Origin: Allorhizobium pseudoryzae
GTDB lineage: Bacteria; Pseudomonadota; Alphaproteobacteria; Rhizobiales; Rhizobiaceae
Reading direction: 5' to 3'
Length of the DNA stretch: 64,000 bases
Assembly (NCBI RefSeq): GCF_011046245.1
Contig: NZ_CP049244.1
Span: 372,001-436,000, forward strand
This document shows, one piece after another, positions 53,394 through 62,160 of the stretch; within the stretch, counting starts at the first letter, position 1, and each line of letters opens with the position of its first letter. Under the pieces are notes generated by a model, which saw only the letters and a list, made by a program, of their open reading frames with translations, did no database searches and was not told where the DNA came from. Both the position numbers and the translations under genes were made by a program.

Positions 53394-54302
53394 GTGGCCA
53401 CACCGAAACTGAAAGAACGACATCTCGAGATCTTCCGCATCGTCATGGCGACCCAGTCGCTGACGGCTGCGGCGAGGCATCTCGGCGTCTCCCAACCCAG
53501 TCTCTCGGTCGCGATCAAGCGGTTGGAGGATCAATTGGGGGTGGCGCTGTTTGCGCGCATCTCCGGCCGCATGGTGCCCACTGAGGAGGCGCGGCTGATC
53601 CTGGCCGAAGTGGAGCGGGTCCACCAGCAGTCCGAAATGCTGTCCGATGTCGTCTATTCGATCGCCCGCGGCCAGGCCACGACGTTCCGCTTTGGCGCAA
53701 CCCCCAGCATCGGCATGCGCCTGCTGCCCAAGGCGGTTCGGCAGTTGCAGCTCAAAGGCACGGCCGGCACCTATTATTGCGATTCCCTGCCACAGCGCGA
53801 TGTCAGGGATTACCTGCTATTCGGACAGGGCAGTTGTGTGGCCACCATCGCCACCGTGGAGGACCCGCTGATTGATACGGTGAAGATCGGGGAAGCCAAC
53901 CTCGTCTGCGTGGTGCCGGCTGGCCATGCGCTGGCCTCGCGATCATCGGTCACGCCCGGGGACATCATGGGCGACACGCTGATTTCCTTCGCACCCGCCA
54001 CGACGCACGGCCTGCATATCGACGAGACCTTCCGGCGCTGGGGCATCGTGCGTGAAACCTCCGTCTTCGTGCATTTCGTCGAGGCTGCGCTGTCCTTCGT
54101 CGCGGAGGGGATCGGTATCACCATCCTTGACGCTTTCTCGGCGATGGACTGTACATCGAGCGGCCTCGTTGCCATACCGATCGAAAACAGCGTCACTGTC
54201 TCGGCCTATGTGCATTCCTGCCTGCTGCGGCCGCGGCCGCTGGCTGCCGACAAGCTGATCGCCGAGTTGCGCACCATCGCTGCTGCTGCAGGAATGCGTT
54301 GA
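53394..54302 (+). CDS. LysR-family regulator 2
   Basis: This 302-residue LysR protein starts at a GTG preceded by GGGGAAG. The HTH lies at about 10-65 (LEIFRIVMATQSLTAAARHLGVSQPSLSVAIKRLEDQLGVALFAR) and is followed by an effector domain. It is divergent from the aroE-like/FAD operon by 97 bases and upstream of the hydrolase gene (12-base gap), so it probably regulates both directions. Confidence 0.9.
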   Translation: MATPKLKERHLEIFRIVMATQSLTAAARHLGVSQPSLSVAIKRLEDQLGVALFARISGRMVPTEEARLILAEVERVHQQSEMLSDVVYSIARGQATTFRFGATPSIGMRLLPKAVRQLQLKGTAGTYYCDSLPQRDVRDYLLFGQGSCVATIATVEDPLIDTVKIGEANLVCVVPAGHALASRSSVTPGDIMGDTLISFAPATTHGLHIDETFRRWGIVRETSVFVHFVEAALSFVAEGIGITILDAFSAMDCTSSGLVAIPIENSVTVSAYVHSCLLRPRPLAADKLIAELRTIAAAAGMR

Positions 54303-54314
54303 GGAGAGACGGAC

Positions 54315-55220
54315 GTGACGAATAAGGAAGCGCTTTTTGCCGGCTTTGCCGAGACGGTGATCGAGACCACGGATGTCCATTTTTCGGTTCTGACCCATGG
54401 CCGCGGACCGGCGGTGCTGCTTTTGCACGGGTACCCGGAAACGCGCGCGGCCTGGCATCGCATAGCGCCCTGGCTTGCCGAAAGCTGTAGCGTCGTCGTG
54501 CCTGATCTGCCGGGCTATGGACGCAGCCGCGTGATTGCCGATTTCGAAGGCGCCGGTTCCAAGCGCCGCATGGCGGCGAGCTTGGTTGCGATGATGGGTG
54601 CACTTGGCCATGAGACATTCGCCGTTGTCGGCCACGATCGCGGCGGTCGGGTCGCCTACCGTATGGCACTGGATTTTCCCGACAGGGTAAAGGCGCTGGT
54701 ATCCGTGACCGTCGTACCCACGCCAGAAATGTGGGAAGGCGCATCCAAGGCATTCGGCATGGGCGCATGGCACTGGTTCATGATGGCTCAGCCCGCGCCG
54801 CTACCGGAAAAGCTGATGGCCGGTGACCCGCGATCCCTGCTCGACACCACGCTTGAAAAAATGGCGGGCGGGCTCGATCGGCTCGATCCCAGAGCGCTCG
54901 CCGATTACCGCGCCTGCTTCGATGATCCCGCTGTGCGCCACGCCATGTGCGAAGACTACCGTGCCGGTGCGACCACCGACGAGGCGGACGACCTCGCGGA
55001 TAGGGCAGCCGGGCGGATGATCGAGGTGCCGGTGCTGCTGATCTGGGAGGCTGGGCGACGCTATGGCGGCGGACGCGAGCCGCTTGATATCTGGCGCGAC
55101 TGGGCAAGCAACGTCGAGGGGGTGGGGCTAAACGGTGGCCACCTGCTGCCGGAAACGGCGAGCGAACAGGTGCGCGAACGGATAGAGGACTTCTTCGGGA
55201 GGATCGGCCATGGTGGCTAA
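54315..55220 (+). CDS. Haloacetate-dehalogenase-like alpha/beta hydrolase
   Basis: This 301-residue alpha/beta hydrolase resembles haloacetate dehalogenase H-1/fluoroacetate dehalogenase: LLLHGYPETRAAWHRIAPWLAE, VVPDLPGYGRSR, nucleophile Asp in VVGHDRGGRVAYRMALDFPDRV, then WHWFMMAQPAPLPEKLMAGDP, and a C-terminal His in LNGGHLLPE. An Asp nucleophile (GHDRGG) rather than Ser supports C-halogen or epoxide-type cleavage. The start is a GTG after GAGGAGAG. It overlaps the next LysR gene by 11 bases. The physiological substrate in this cluster is unknown. Confidence 0.88.
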   Translation: MTNKEALFAGFAETVIETTDVHFSVLTHGRGPAVLLLHGYPETRAAWHRIAPWLAESCSVVVPDLPGYGRSRVIADFEGAGSKRRMAASLVAMMGALGHETFAVVGHDRGGRVAYRMALDFPDRVKALVSVTVVPTPEMWEGASKAFGMGAWHWFMMAQPAPLPEKLMAGDPRSLLDTTLEKMAGGLDRLDPRALADYRACFDDPAVRHAMCEDYRAGATTDEADDLADRAAGRMIEVPVLLIWEAGRRYGGGREPLDIWRDWASNVEGVGLNGGHLLPETASEQVRERIEDFFGRIGHGG

Positions 55221-56157
55221 CGATCTGGGCGTTTCTGGAACGGGCTCTGCCGAGCAGCTTCTCAGCCTGCGTCAGATCGAGGTTTTCCACACCGTCATGA
55301 ATGCGCGCTCGATCACGGGGGCGTCCAAGGTGCTCAACGTATCCCAACCGGCGCTGAGCCGCACGATCCGCCGAATTGAGGACCTTCTCGGCATCGCCCT
55401 GTTCATCCGCGATCGAAACGGGCTGGTGCCGACATCGGAAGCGCTGGAGATCTACGCCGAAATCGATCCGCTGTTGCGCCAGCTGACCGGTGTCGGCGCA
55501 CAGATTGAACGCATCGTGCGCGGCGAGACTGCGGTCTTCCGGATCGGTTCGACGGCGAGCGTCGCGCGCGCACTGGTGCCGCAAGCGCTGCGCGAGCTCT
55601 CCCAGGAAGTGCCCGGCATCGAACTCTTCTTCGATGTCCTGCCGGTAGACCAGATCGAGGACTACCTGACGACCGGGCGCGGGGAAGCGCTGGTGACGAT
55701 CGCAACACCCGATCACCCCTTGATCGCGATCGAGCCGGTGGGTCGGGCCGATCTCGTCGCCGTCATTCCCCGCACCCATCCGCTATCAACAAAGACGCTG
55801 GTCAGGTCCAGGGATCTTGCAGGCGCCGACTTCATCGCCTTTGCCGCTGGCGGCGCCCATCAGCGCGTTGTGGACAGCTTTCTCGACCGCGCCAAGGTCA
55901 AGGTGAATGCGCGAGCCGTCGCCCGCTTTTCGGACACGGCACTCGCCCTTGCCAACGAGGAAATGGGCATCGTCCTCGTCGATTACATGACGACGCTTGG
56001 CCCGCTCGGCAGCAATCTCGTTGTCCGGCCGATCGAGAACGCGCCGCAATTCGAAGTCTCGGTGCTGTGGAACCGCCGTCGCCCGCATTCGGCAAATCTC
56101 CAGAAGCTGATCGAAATCCTCAGCCGCAAGCTCGCCAATCTGCCGGCACTCGGCTGA
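55210..56157 (+). CDS. LysR-family regulator 3
   Basis: This 315-residue LysR regulator has its HTH at about 17-75 (LRQIEVFHTVMNARSITGASKVLNVSQPALSRTIRRIEDLLGIALFIR). Its start lies inside the end of the hydrolase gene, so the two are co-translated. It precedes the NitT/TauT-type transport operon and may control it; a hairpin lies between them. Confidence 0.9.
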   Translation: MVANDLGVSGTGSAEQLLSLRQIEVFHTVMNARSITGASKVLNVSQPALSRTIRRIEDLLGIALFIRDRNGLVPTSEALEIYAEIDPLLRQLTGVGAQIERIVRGETAVFRIGSTASVARALVPQALRELSQEVPGIELFFDVLPVDQIEDYLTTGRGEALVTIATPDHPLIAIEPVGRADLVAVIPRTHPLSTKTLVRSRDLAGADFIAFAAGGAHQRVVDSFLDRAKVKVNARAVARFSDTALALANEEMGIVLVDYMTTLGPLGSNLVVRPIENAPQFEVSVLWNRRRPHSANLQKLIEILSRKLANLPALG

Positions 56158-56194
56158 CGGCCCGCAGCCCACCAGCAAGCGGCGTTCGTCACTC

Positions 56195-56215
56195 CCCATG
56201 CTCTCAGGGCATGGG
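56195..56215 (+). terminator. Hairpin between LysR 3 and ABC transport operon
   Basis: CCCATGC and GCATGGG pair around a 7-base loop 38 bases after the LysR stop, followed by AAACATAATCATTATT. It may terminate the upstream unit; the T-run is weak. Confidence 0.35.
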
Positions 56216-56308
56216 AAACATAATCATTATTGGTTGTCATGCCCGATCGCGGGTGGCAATGAAGGCACATGGCGCCGGGGAGGCGTCATCTATCGGAGGA
56301 AACAGACA

Positions 56309-57331
56309 ATGCAGTTCACAATGAAACGCCGTCAGGCGCTTTGGGGCATGGGCGCCTTGGGTGCCGCTGCGGCATTCGGCCTTCCTGCCCGCGCAGCCAC
56401 CCGCAATCTTGCCGTCCTGCACCTTGCTAGCCACGCACCGAGCTTCATTGCCTTCGAGCGCGGTTACTACAAGGACGCCGGCCTCGACATTCAACTGAAG
56501 TTCTTTGAAGCGGCGCAGCCGATGGCCGTTGCCATCGCTTCCGGCGATGCCGATTTCGGGGTGACCGCCATGAGCGGCGGCCTGATCAGCCTGGCCCAAA
56601 AGGATGCCGTCAAGGTCATCGGCGGTGCACTCACCGAGGAGAAGGGCATCACCGGCGCGATCGTGCTCGCCTCCAACAAGGCCTACGATGCCGGCCTGAC
56701 CGATCCGGCGAAACTGGCGGGCAAGAGCTTCGGAATCACCACTGCCGGCTCGTCGTTCCACTTCATGGCCCACAAGATCGCTCAGGCCAATAACCTCAAA
56801 CTCGCCGACATCGAGCTTCGCCCGTTGCAGAAGCTGGGCGCTATCGTCGGTGCGCTGTCGACGGGCCAGATCGACGCGTGGGTCATCCAGCCGAGCGTCG
56901 CCAAGAAAATGATCCGCGAAGGTGCTGCCAAGCAGATTGGCATCATGTCGGATTATGCCCCCAACTATCAGGTAACCACCGCCTTCACGTCGACCAAAAA
57001 CGCGAAGGACGAGCGGGCAATGACGGAATCCTTCATCAAGGCCTATTCCCGAGCTGTCGCCGATTACAATGCGGCATTCGTCGACAAGACCGCCGACGCG
57101 GCCGAGGTCGATGCCTTGGCGAAGATCGTTCACAAATATGTCGAGAGCGACAGCCCTGCGGATGTAGCCAAGCAGAACCTGATCGATGGCTCGATGCGCA
57201 TCAACCAAGGCCTCGCTTTGTCGCTCGATAGCTGCGTCGAACAGCTCGAGTGGTTCAAGGCCGAAGGCATGGTCAAGGACGCCATCACTAACGAACAGCT
57301 GTTCGACACGACCTACGTGAAGACGATCTGA
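56309..57331 (+). CDS. NitT/TauT-type ABC substrate-binding protein
   Basis: This 340-residue periplasmic binding protein has a Tat-like leader (MKRRQALWGMGALGAAAAFGLPARA) and the NMT1/TauT fold pattern (LASHAPSFIAFERGYYKDAGLDIQLKFFE, ASGDADFGVTAMSGG). It belongs to importers for sulfonates, nitrate, aromatic or pyrimidine-like acids. ATG 56309 has CGGAGG before it. It is followed by ATPase and permease genes of the same importer. Confidence 0.9.
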   Translation: MQFTMKRRQALWGMGALGAAAAFGLPARAATRNLAVLHLASHAPSFIAFERGYYKDAGLDIQLKFFEAAQPMAVAIASGDADFGVTAMSGGLISLAQKDAVKVIGGALTEEKGITGAIVLASNKAYDAGLTDPAKLAGKSFGITTAGSSFHFMAHKIAQANNLKLADIELRPLQKLGAIVGALSTGQIDAWVIQPSVAKKMIREGAAKQIGIMSDYAPNYQVTTAFTSTKNAKDERAMTESFIKAYSRAVADYNAAFVDKTADAAEVDALAKIVHKYVESDSPADVAKQNLIDGSMRINQGLALSLDSCVEQLEWFKAEGMVKDAITNEQLFDTTYVKTI

Positions 57332-57383
57332 TTATTCGACGTTCGGCATGCGGAGGCCAACCGGCCTCCGCCGGGAGACCGCC

Positions 57384-58151
57384 ATGGACCTGAGACTCAA
57401 CAATATCAGCCACTATTACGGAGCCGTCGAAGTCCTCAAGGACATCTCGCTCGACATACCGCAGGGGCAGATCGTCTGTCTGATTGGTCCGTCCGGCTGC
57501 GGCAAGTCCACGCTCCTGCGCTTCCTCGGCGGGCTTGAGCGCCCGTCGAAGGGCGAGGTTCTGCAGGTCGGCGATGCGCCCGCGGATTCGCTCAACCCGC
57601 TGACCTATGTCTTCCAGCATTTTGCGCTTCTGCCGTGGCGTTCGGTGGAAGGCAATATCAAGCTCGTTCTCGAAAATCACGGCCTCAGCCGTCGCGAAAT
57701 GGATGACATCGTCACAGACGTTCTGGAGCGAACCCGCCTTTCCGATTTCCGTTCGGCGCTTCCAAAGCAGCTGTCCGGCGGCATGCGCCAGCGCGTCGCC
57801 ATCAGCCGAGCGCTTGCCGTGCGGCCCGCCGTCATGCTGATGGACGAACCCTTGTCTGCGCTCGATAGCCAGACCCGTGAGCTGCTGATGGATGATCTGG
57901 TGTCCCTGTGGACCCGTCAGCCATTTACCTCCGTCTATGTGACGCATAATCTCAACGAGGCGGTGAGGCTTGGGCACCGCGTCGTCGTGCTGTCTCGCCG
58001 TCCCGGCCGTATCCGCGACATTGTTGATATCGAAATCCCGCTCGCAGACCGTCATCTCGGTGATCCCCAGCTGGAGGCCAAACAGGCCCAGCTCTGGGAC
58101 CTCATGCGCGAAGAGGCCATGGCGGCGGACAAGGAGCTGGTCAATGTCTGA
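57384..58151 (+). CDS. NitT/TauT-type ABC ATPase
   Basis: This 255-residue ABC ATPase has Walker A GPSGCGKST, Q-loop VFQHFALLPW, signature LSGGMRQRVAISRAL, Walker B VMLMDEPLSALD and the H-loop in YVTHNLNEAV. ATG 57384 is preceded by GGGAG. Its end overlaps the permease gene by 8 bases. Confidence 0.95.
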   Translation: MDLRLNNISHYYGAVEVLKDISLDIPQGQIVCLIGPSGCGKSTLLRFLGGLERPSKGEVLQVGDAPADSLNPLTYVFQHFALLPWRSVEGNIKLVLENHGLSRREMDDIVTDVLERTRLSDFRSALPKQLSGGMRQRVAISRALAVRPAVMLMDEPLSALDSQTRELLMDDLVSLWTRQPFTSVYVTHNLNEAVRLGHRVVVLSRRPGRIRDIVDIEIPLADRHLGDPQLEAKQAQLWDLMREEAMAADKELVNV

Positions 58152-58992
58152 AACCACATCGACGGCAGGGCGTGTACCGCTGATGGACGCACACGACCGC
58201 AACTCCGGTCGCATCAAGGCCGTCAACTTTCGCGGCGGCGGCTTTGCCCCGGTGCCGGTGCGCGGGATGGGACTGATCGTTTTCGTGGCACTCATCGCGC
58301 TTGCGGAAGCCGGTACGCGCAGCGGCTTCATTTCCAACCTCACCCTGCCCCGCCCCTCTGCCGTTTTGGACACCTTCGTGCAGCTCTGGCAGACCGGCCT
58401 TCTGTGGAAGCATCTTCTGCCCTCGCTGCAGCGCCTGCTCATCGGCGGCCTGCTGGGCGTTTCTGTCGGCGTCGCCCTCGGCGTCCTGATTGGTCTGTTC
58501 AGCTATGTACGCGCCGGCCTCGTTCCGCTGGTCGCCGCTCTGTTTCCGATCCCGAAGATTGCGCTGCTGCCGCTGTTCGTCATCTGGTTCGGCATTGACG
58601 AGATGTCGAAATACATGCTGATCGCCTTTGGCACCTTCACCCCGACGGTGGTGGCGACCTACGGCGCCGTCGACAATGTCGATCGGACCCTGATCCGCAT
58701 GGGTCAGAGCTTTGGGCTGAGCTGGTGGTCGATCGTGCGCAAGATCGTCCTTCCGGGCGCCTTTCCCGCCATCCTGTCCGGGCTCCGGGTCTCGATCTCG
58801 ATCGCGATCATCCTGCTCGTGGCTGCCGAAATGCTCGGCGCACAGTATGGCGTCGGTTCCTACATTCTCGAAGCCGGTTCGCTCTACGATCTCGAAAAGC
58901 TGTTCGCTGGCGTGACCATCCTGTCCGTGCTCGGCCTGATCGTCAGTTTCGTCATCGGCAGGGTCGAAAAGCACTTTCTCAGCTGGCGCTGA
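58144..58992 (+). CDS. NitT/TauT-type ABC permease
   Basis: This 282-residue inner-membrane permease has about six helices and the EAA coupling motif (about 190-205: IRMGQSFGLSWWSIVRKIVLPGAFPAILSGLRVS). ATG 58144 overlaps the ATPase gene. It forms the import channel with the two preceding proteins. The cytoplasmic N-terminal 40 residues are unusually long and polar. Confidence 0.92.
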   Translation: MSETTSTAGRVPLMDAHDRNSGRIKAVNFRGGGFAPVPVRGMGLIVFVALIALAEAGTRSGFISNLTLPRPSAVLDTFVQLWQTGLLWKHLLPSLQRLLIGGLLGVSVGVALGVLIGLFSYVRAGLVPLVAALFPIPKIALLPLFVIWFGIDEMSKYMLIAFGTFTPTVVATYGAVDNVDRTLIRMGQSFGLSWWSIVRKIVLPGAFPAILSGLRVSISIAIILLVAAEMLGAQYGVGSYILEAGSLYDLEKLFAGVTILSVLGLIVSFVIGRVEKHFLSWR

Positions 58993-59027
58993 TAACCTCC
59001 GCGTCCTGATTTCTTGGAGACTGCACC

Positions 59028-60059
59028 ATGCTTGCCTTGCAAAAGACCCGCGCCGCCGCGGGGCTGGACTTCCGCGCGCCCGATAAACCTGCGCCCCAGG
59101 CCGGAGAAGTGCTGGTGCGCGTCCATTCCGCCGGGATCTGCGGCACGGATCTCCACATCGCCGCCTGGACACCGGGCTATGAGTCGATGGAAAGCGCGAT
59201 GCCGGTCACGCTTGGCCATGAATTTGCCGGCACGATTGTAAAGGTCGGGCCGGGCATTGCCGAGGAAGTGCTGGATATGCGGGTGACGGCGCGTCCGTCC
59301 ACCACCTGCGGCCGCTGTGCGGCCTGCCTCGCCGGGGACGATGATAACTGCAGCGCCCGCAAGGGAATCGGCATCGGGCGTAACGGTGCCTTCGCGGCTC
59401 TGGTCAGTGTTCCCCATGCCAATTGCCACCGGGTGCCGGACGGGCTCGACCTGTCGATCGCGGCCCTGACGGAGCCGATGACCGTCTGCGCCGAGGCTGT
59501 CGCCACCGCGGATGTTCGAGCCGGCCAGACGGTGCTGGTGATCGGCCCGGGCTTCATCGGACAAGGCATCGCCATCCTCGCACGGGCCAAAGGCGCAAGG
59601 GTCGTAGTTCTCGGACGCGATGACCAGCCGCGGCTCGCCGCGTTGCGTGCGGCCGGTTTTGCCGACCTGATCGACACGCAGGACACGACGCTGGACATGG
59701 CCCTGACCGACTATCCCCCCTTCGATGCCATCATCGAGGCGGCCGGAGTACCGTCTCTGGTCAATGCCAGCCTGCCGTTCCTGAAGAAGCGCGGCATCTT
59801 CACGGTTGTCGGCATTCATCCGCGCGCTGCCGAGATCGACCTGACGCGGCTGGTGCGGATGCATCAGCAGATCCGCGGGTCGTATCGCGCGCCGCCGGCG
59901 ACCTGGGACGACGTGCTGCGTTTCCTCGAAACAAACCAGGGCCTGATGCGCGGGCTGATCAGCCACAGTTTCGCCCTCGCCGATGCGCTGGAGGGCTTTA
60001 GGCTTGCACACACCCGTGTCGCGTCGAAAGTCATGCTGACGATCGGTGACGCACCATGA
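59028..60059 (+). CDS. Zinc-dependent alcohol dehydrogenase (MDR family)
   Basis: This 343-residue medium-chain dehydrogenase has the catalytic-zinc motif ICGTDLH and GHEFAGTI, the structural-zinc Cys cluster CGRCAACLAGDDDNC (about 96-110) and the cofactor motif VIGPGFIGQGIAILA (a GxGxxG variant). It resembles threonine/sorbitol/polyol dehydrogenases. It follows the transporter by 35 bases and overlaps the next gene by 4 bases, so it probably oxidises the imported compound or a product of it. Confidence 0.9.
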   Translation: MLALQKTRAAAGLDFRAPDKPAPQAGEVLVRVHSAGICGTDLHIAAWTPGYESMESAMPVTLGHEFAGTIVKVGPGIAEEVLDMRVTARPSTTCGRCAACLAGDDDNCSARKGIGIGRNGAFAALVSVPHANCHRVPDGLDLSIAALTEPMTVCAEAVATADVRAGQTVLVIGPGFIGQGIAILARAKGARVVVLGRDDQPRLAALRAAGFADLIDTQDTTLDMALTDYPPFDAIIEAAGVPSLVNASLPFLKKRGIFTVVGIHPRAAEIDLTRLVRMHQQIRGSYRAPPATWDDVLRFLETNQGLMRGLISHSFALADALEGFRLAHTRVASKVMLTIGDAP

Positions 60060-60850
60060 GTAAGGCCTTCCTCGCGCTCTGGAACGATTTTCCTACCGCC
60101 ATGCGGGACGAATACGAGACGTGGCACACGTTCGAACACGTGCCCGAGCGGTTGACGCCGCCCGGCATCCGCGCCGCCCGTCGCTACGCCGCCTTCGGCG
60201 CCGCTTCGGATCGCTATTTCACCATCTACGAGCTCGATGATACAGCAGCGCTCGAACATCCCGACTATCTGGATCTCGTGCGCCACCCCACGCCGTGGTC
60301 TTCGAAGATGCGCCAGCATTTCTCCCAGGTTCTGCGCATACCGGCCGAATGCATCGCCTCCGGCGGCCGGGGGACGGGCACCCATGTGCTGATCCAGGCC
60401 TATTCCGTGGACCGCAGCCAGGCTGACGGCGCATCGGCCAAACTGGCCTTGGTTCTTCAGGATCTGGTCTCCGCCGGGCGGATGCTCTCCTATCGCATCG
60501 GGCTTGCCGAACCGAACCAGAAATACGAGGTGTTCGAGCAGGAGCCACAGGCGGATACGGGCATGCTCAATGTGGTGTTGCTTGCCGAAAGCAGCAGCCG
60601 TGGCGGACTGGAGGAGATCCATCCGACACTTGCGACGGCGGCCAAGGATGTGCTGCAACCGCAGGCCACTCTCCGCGATGGAGTGATGGAGCTGCTGGTA
60701 AGTTTTCATGACATCGACGTACCCGCGAACCGCTCCCAGATCTTGGCCAGCGAGACGATGAGGGCACGCTTCACCGACGCCAGCTGCGGGACCAGCAGCC
60801 CCGATCGGAGAAGCCGGAAGCTCCCTGGCTCTCACTCCGGCCAGGGTTGA
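60056..60850 (+). CDS. Unknown protein, possible dimeric alpha-beta barrel
   Basis: This 264-residue soluble protein starts at an ATG overlapping the alcohol dehydrogenase stop (ATGA). The first half begins ALWNDFPTAMRDEYETWHTFEHVPERL and shows alternating strands and helices with a conserved-looking WHTFEHVPER motif, like EthD/DUF4286-type ferredoxin-like folds. The second half may be a diverged repeat of the same fold. I do not recognise a named family. Tight coupling to the dehydrogenase suggests a role in the same pathway. Confidence 0.65.
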   Translation: MSKAFLALWNDFPTAMRDEYETWHTFEHVPERLTPPGIRAARRYAAFGAASDRYFTIYELDDTAALEHPDYLDLVRHPTPWSSKMRQHFSQVLRIPAECIASGGRGTGTHVLIQAYSVDRSQADGASAKLALVLQDLVSAGRMLSYRIGLAEPNQKYEVFEQEPQADTGMLNVVLLAESSSRGGLEEIHPTLATAAKDVLQPQATLRDGVMELLVSFHDIDVPANRSQILASETMRARFTDASCGTSSPDRRSRKLPGSHSGQG

Positions 60851-60984
60851 AGAGGCGCCGACAAGGCATGTCGGGAGGCACTACGGGTTAGATTTTATCC
60901 GGGAGCGCCACGACGACAGAGGCAGTCCGTCAAGCAATAAATAAGAATAAAGATAGCCTAAGGGCGCTTTCCAGACGATCCGGG

Positions 60985-61130
60985 ATCAAAGAGCCGCGCT
61001 CGACTGTGCTTTCACTGGAGGAGGAAGCCGTCGTTGTCGCCTTTCGCAGGCATACAGTGTTGCCGCTTGATGACTGCCTCTTTGCGCTCCAACCGACCAT
61101 CCCTCATCTGACGCGCTCGTCACGGCATCG
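60985..61130 (+). pseudogene. IS481-family transposase fragment
   Basis: The plus-strand translation KEPRSTVLSLEEEAVVVAFR, followed by RHTVLPLDDCLFALQPTIPH and LTRSSRHR, matches the N-terminal region of IS481-type transposases. It breaks off after about 48 residues with no integrase core or inverted repeats. The surrounding 363 bases (60851-61213) contain nothing else I can support. Confidence 0.75.
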
Positions 61131-61213
61131 AGAACCCTCCAGAGCGCCCATGGAACATCCTGTCAATTGGCAGACGCCATGGGCACAAACGTTCGGATCA
61201 ATGCTGGTTGGCC

Positions 61214-61903
61214 TTACTGCGATGTTGTCATGTATCTGCTGAGGATTTCGGAAATTTCCGGGCCGTCCTTATTATCGTCAACCTTCGCGCGGTCCTCAAC
61301 CGAGTGCAGATGATGATCCATGATCTGCACCGCCGTTGATACGTCCAATTCCTTGAGCGCCTCGATCAATCGGACATGTTCATCGATCCCGCATTCGGCC
61401 GAATGCGGCCGGCCAAAGCGCGCAAGGATCAGCGATGAGCGCGACACGACCTGACTGATAAAGTCGATCAGCAGCTTGGAGCCGGTCAATTCCGCCAGAA
61501 GAATGTGAAACTCGCCTGCGAGCCGGATGGAGCGCGGTGACGCGGCCCGCAGAGCACGCTCCTCTTCCTTCACGTGTGAAATCAAGGCGTCGATGCCATC
61601 TTTTGGCATGCGTTTGCACAGCCGCTCGATCACTTCCCGTTCTAGGCAGCGCCTCAGGGCGAACACTTCGTCTGCCTCTTCCAGGGTCGGCATGGCAACC
61701 GATGCCCCGCGGTTGGGCTTGATCTCGACCAGTCCGTCAGACGCCAGTCGAAGCAGCGCGTTGCGCGCACTCGTGCGACTGACACCAAAGGTGTCACCGA
61801 TGGAATCTTCCGGGAGTTTGACGCCTGGTTTCAGCGCCTGCTCGAGAATTGCACGCCGCAATGATGCGTAAATCGCGTCGCTGCGGCTTTGCTGAGTGGA
61901 CAT
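61214..61903 (-). CDS. GntR-family regulator with FCD domain
   Basis: This 229-residue FadR-type GntR regulator has an N-terminal winged HTH (DAIYASLRRAILEQALKPGVKLPEDSIGDTFGVSRTSARNALLRLASDGLVEIKPNRGASV) and a helical FCD effector domain (about 80-215) with metal-type His residues in EFHILLAELTGS and DHHLHSVEDRA. ATG 61903 has GGAGG before it. It is divergent from the oligopeptide-type ABC genes, with two identical palindromes between them. Confidence 0.92.
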   Translation of the reverse strand: MSTQQSRSDAIYASLRRAILEQALKPGVKLPEDSIGDTFGVSRTSARNALLRLASDGLVEIKPNRGASVAMPTLEEADEVFALRRCLEREVIERLCKRMPKDGIDALISHVKEEERALRAASPRSIRLAGEFHILLAELTGSKLLIDFISQVVSRSSLILARFGRPHSAECGIDEHVRLIEALKELDVSTAVQIMDHHLHSVEDRAKVDDNKDGPEISEILSRYMTTSQ

Positions 61904-62003
61904 GCACGGCCTCCGGCACGGGACGAATTGATCTGTTGCGGCCTTATAGCCCAGGTTTCGCATTCTATCGACCGCAAATTTTTGAACGCAAATTTTTGTT
62001 GAA

Positions 62004-62015
62004 ATTGCATGCAAT
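62004..62015. promoter_or_regulatory. GntR operator candidate 1
   Basis: ATTGCATGCAAT is a perfect 12-bp palindrome, one of two identical copies in the divergent region between the GntR gene and the ABC genes. Confidence 0.6.
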
Positions 62016-62111
62016 CGACGATAATACTTCCTGCCAATGGGCCGTACAGATCATGCCTTTCGACCGGAAACGCTACCTGACGACGAGTCGAAGAATCTTC
62101 TCGTTGAGGAT

Positions 62112-62123
62112 ATTGCATGCAAT
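62112..62123. promoter_or_regulatory. GntR operator candidate 2
   Basis: This is the second copy of ATTGCATGCAAT, 108 bases (about ten helical turns) from the first and 38 bases before the substrate-binding protein start. Confidence 0.6.
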
Positions 62124-62160
62124 TATGATCCGCCAACGAATGCCAAAAAAGGGGAACACA

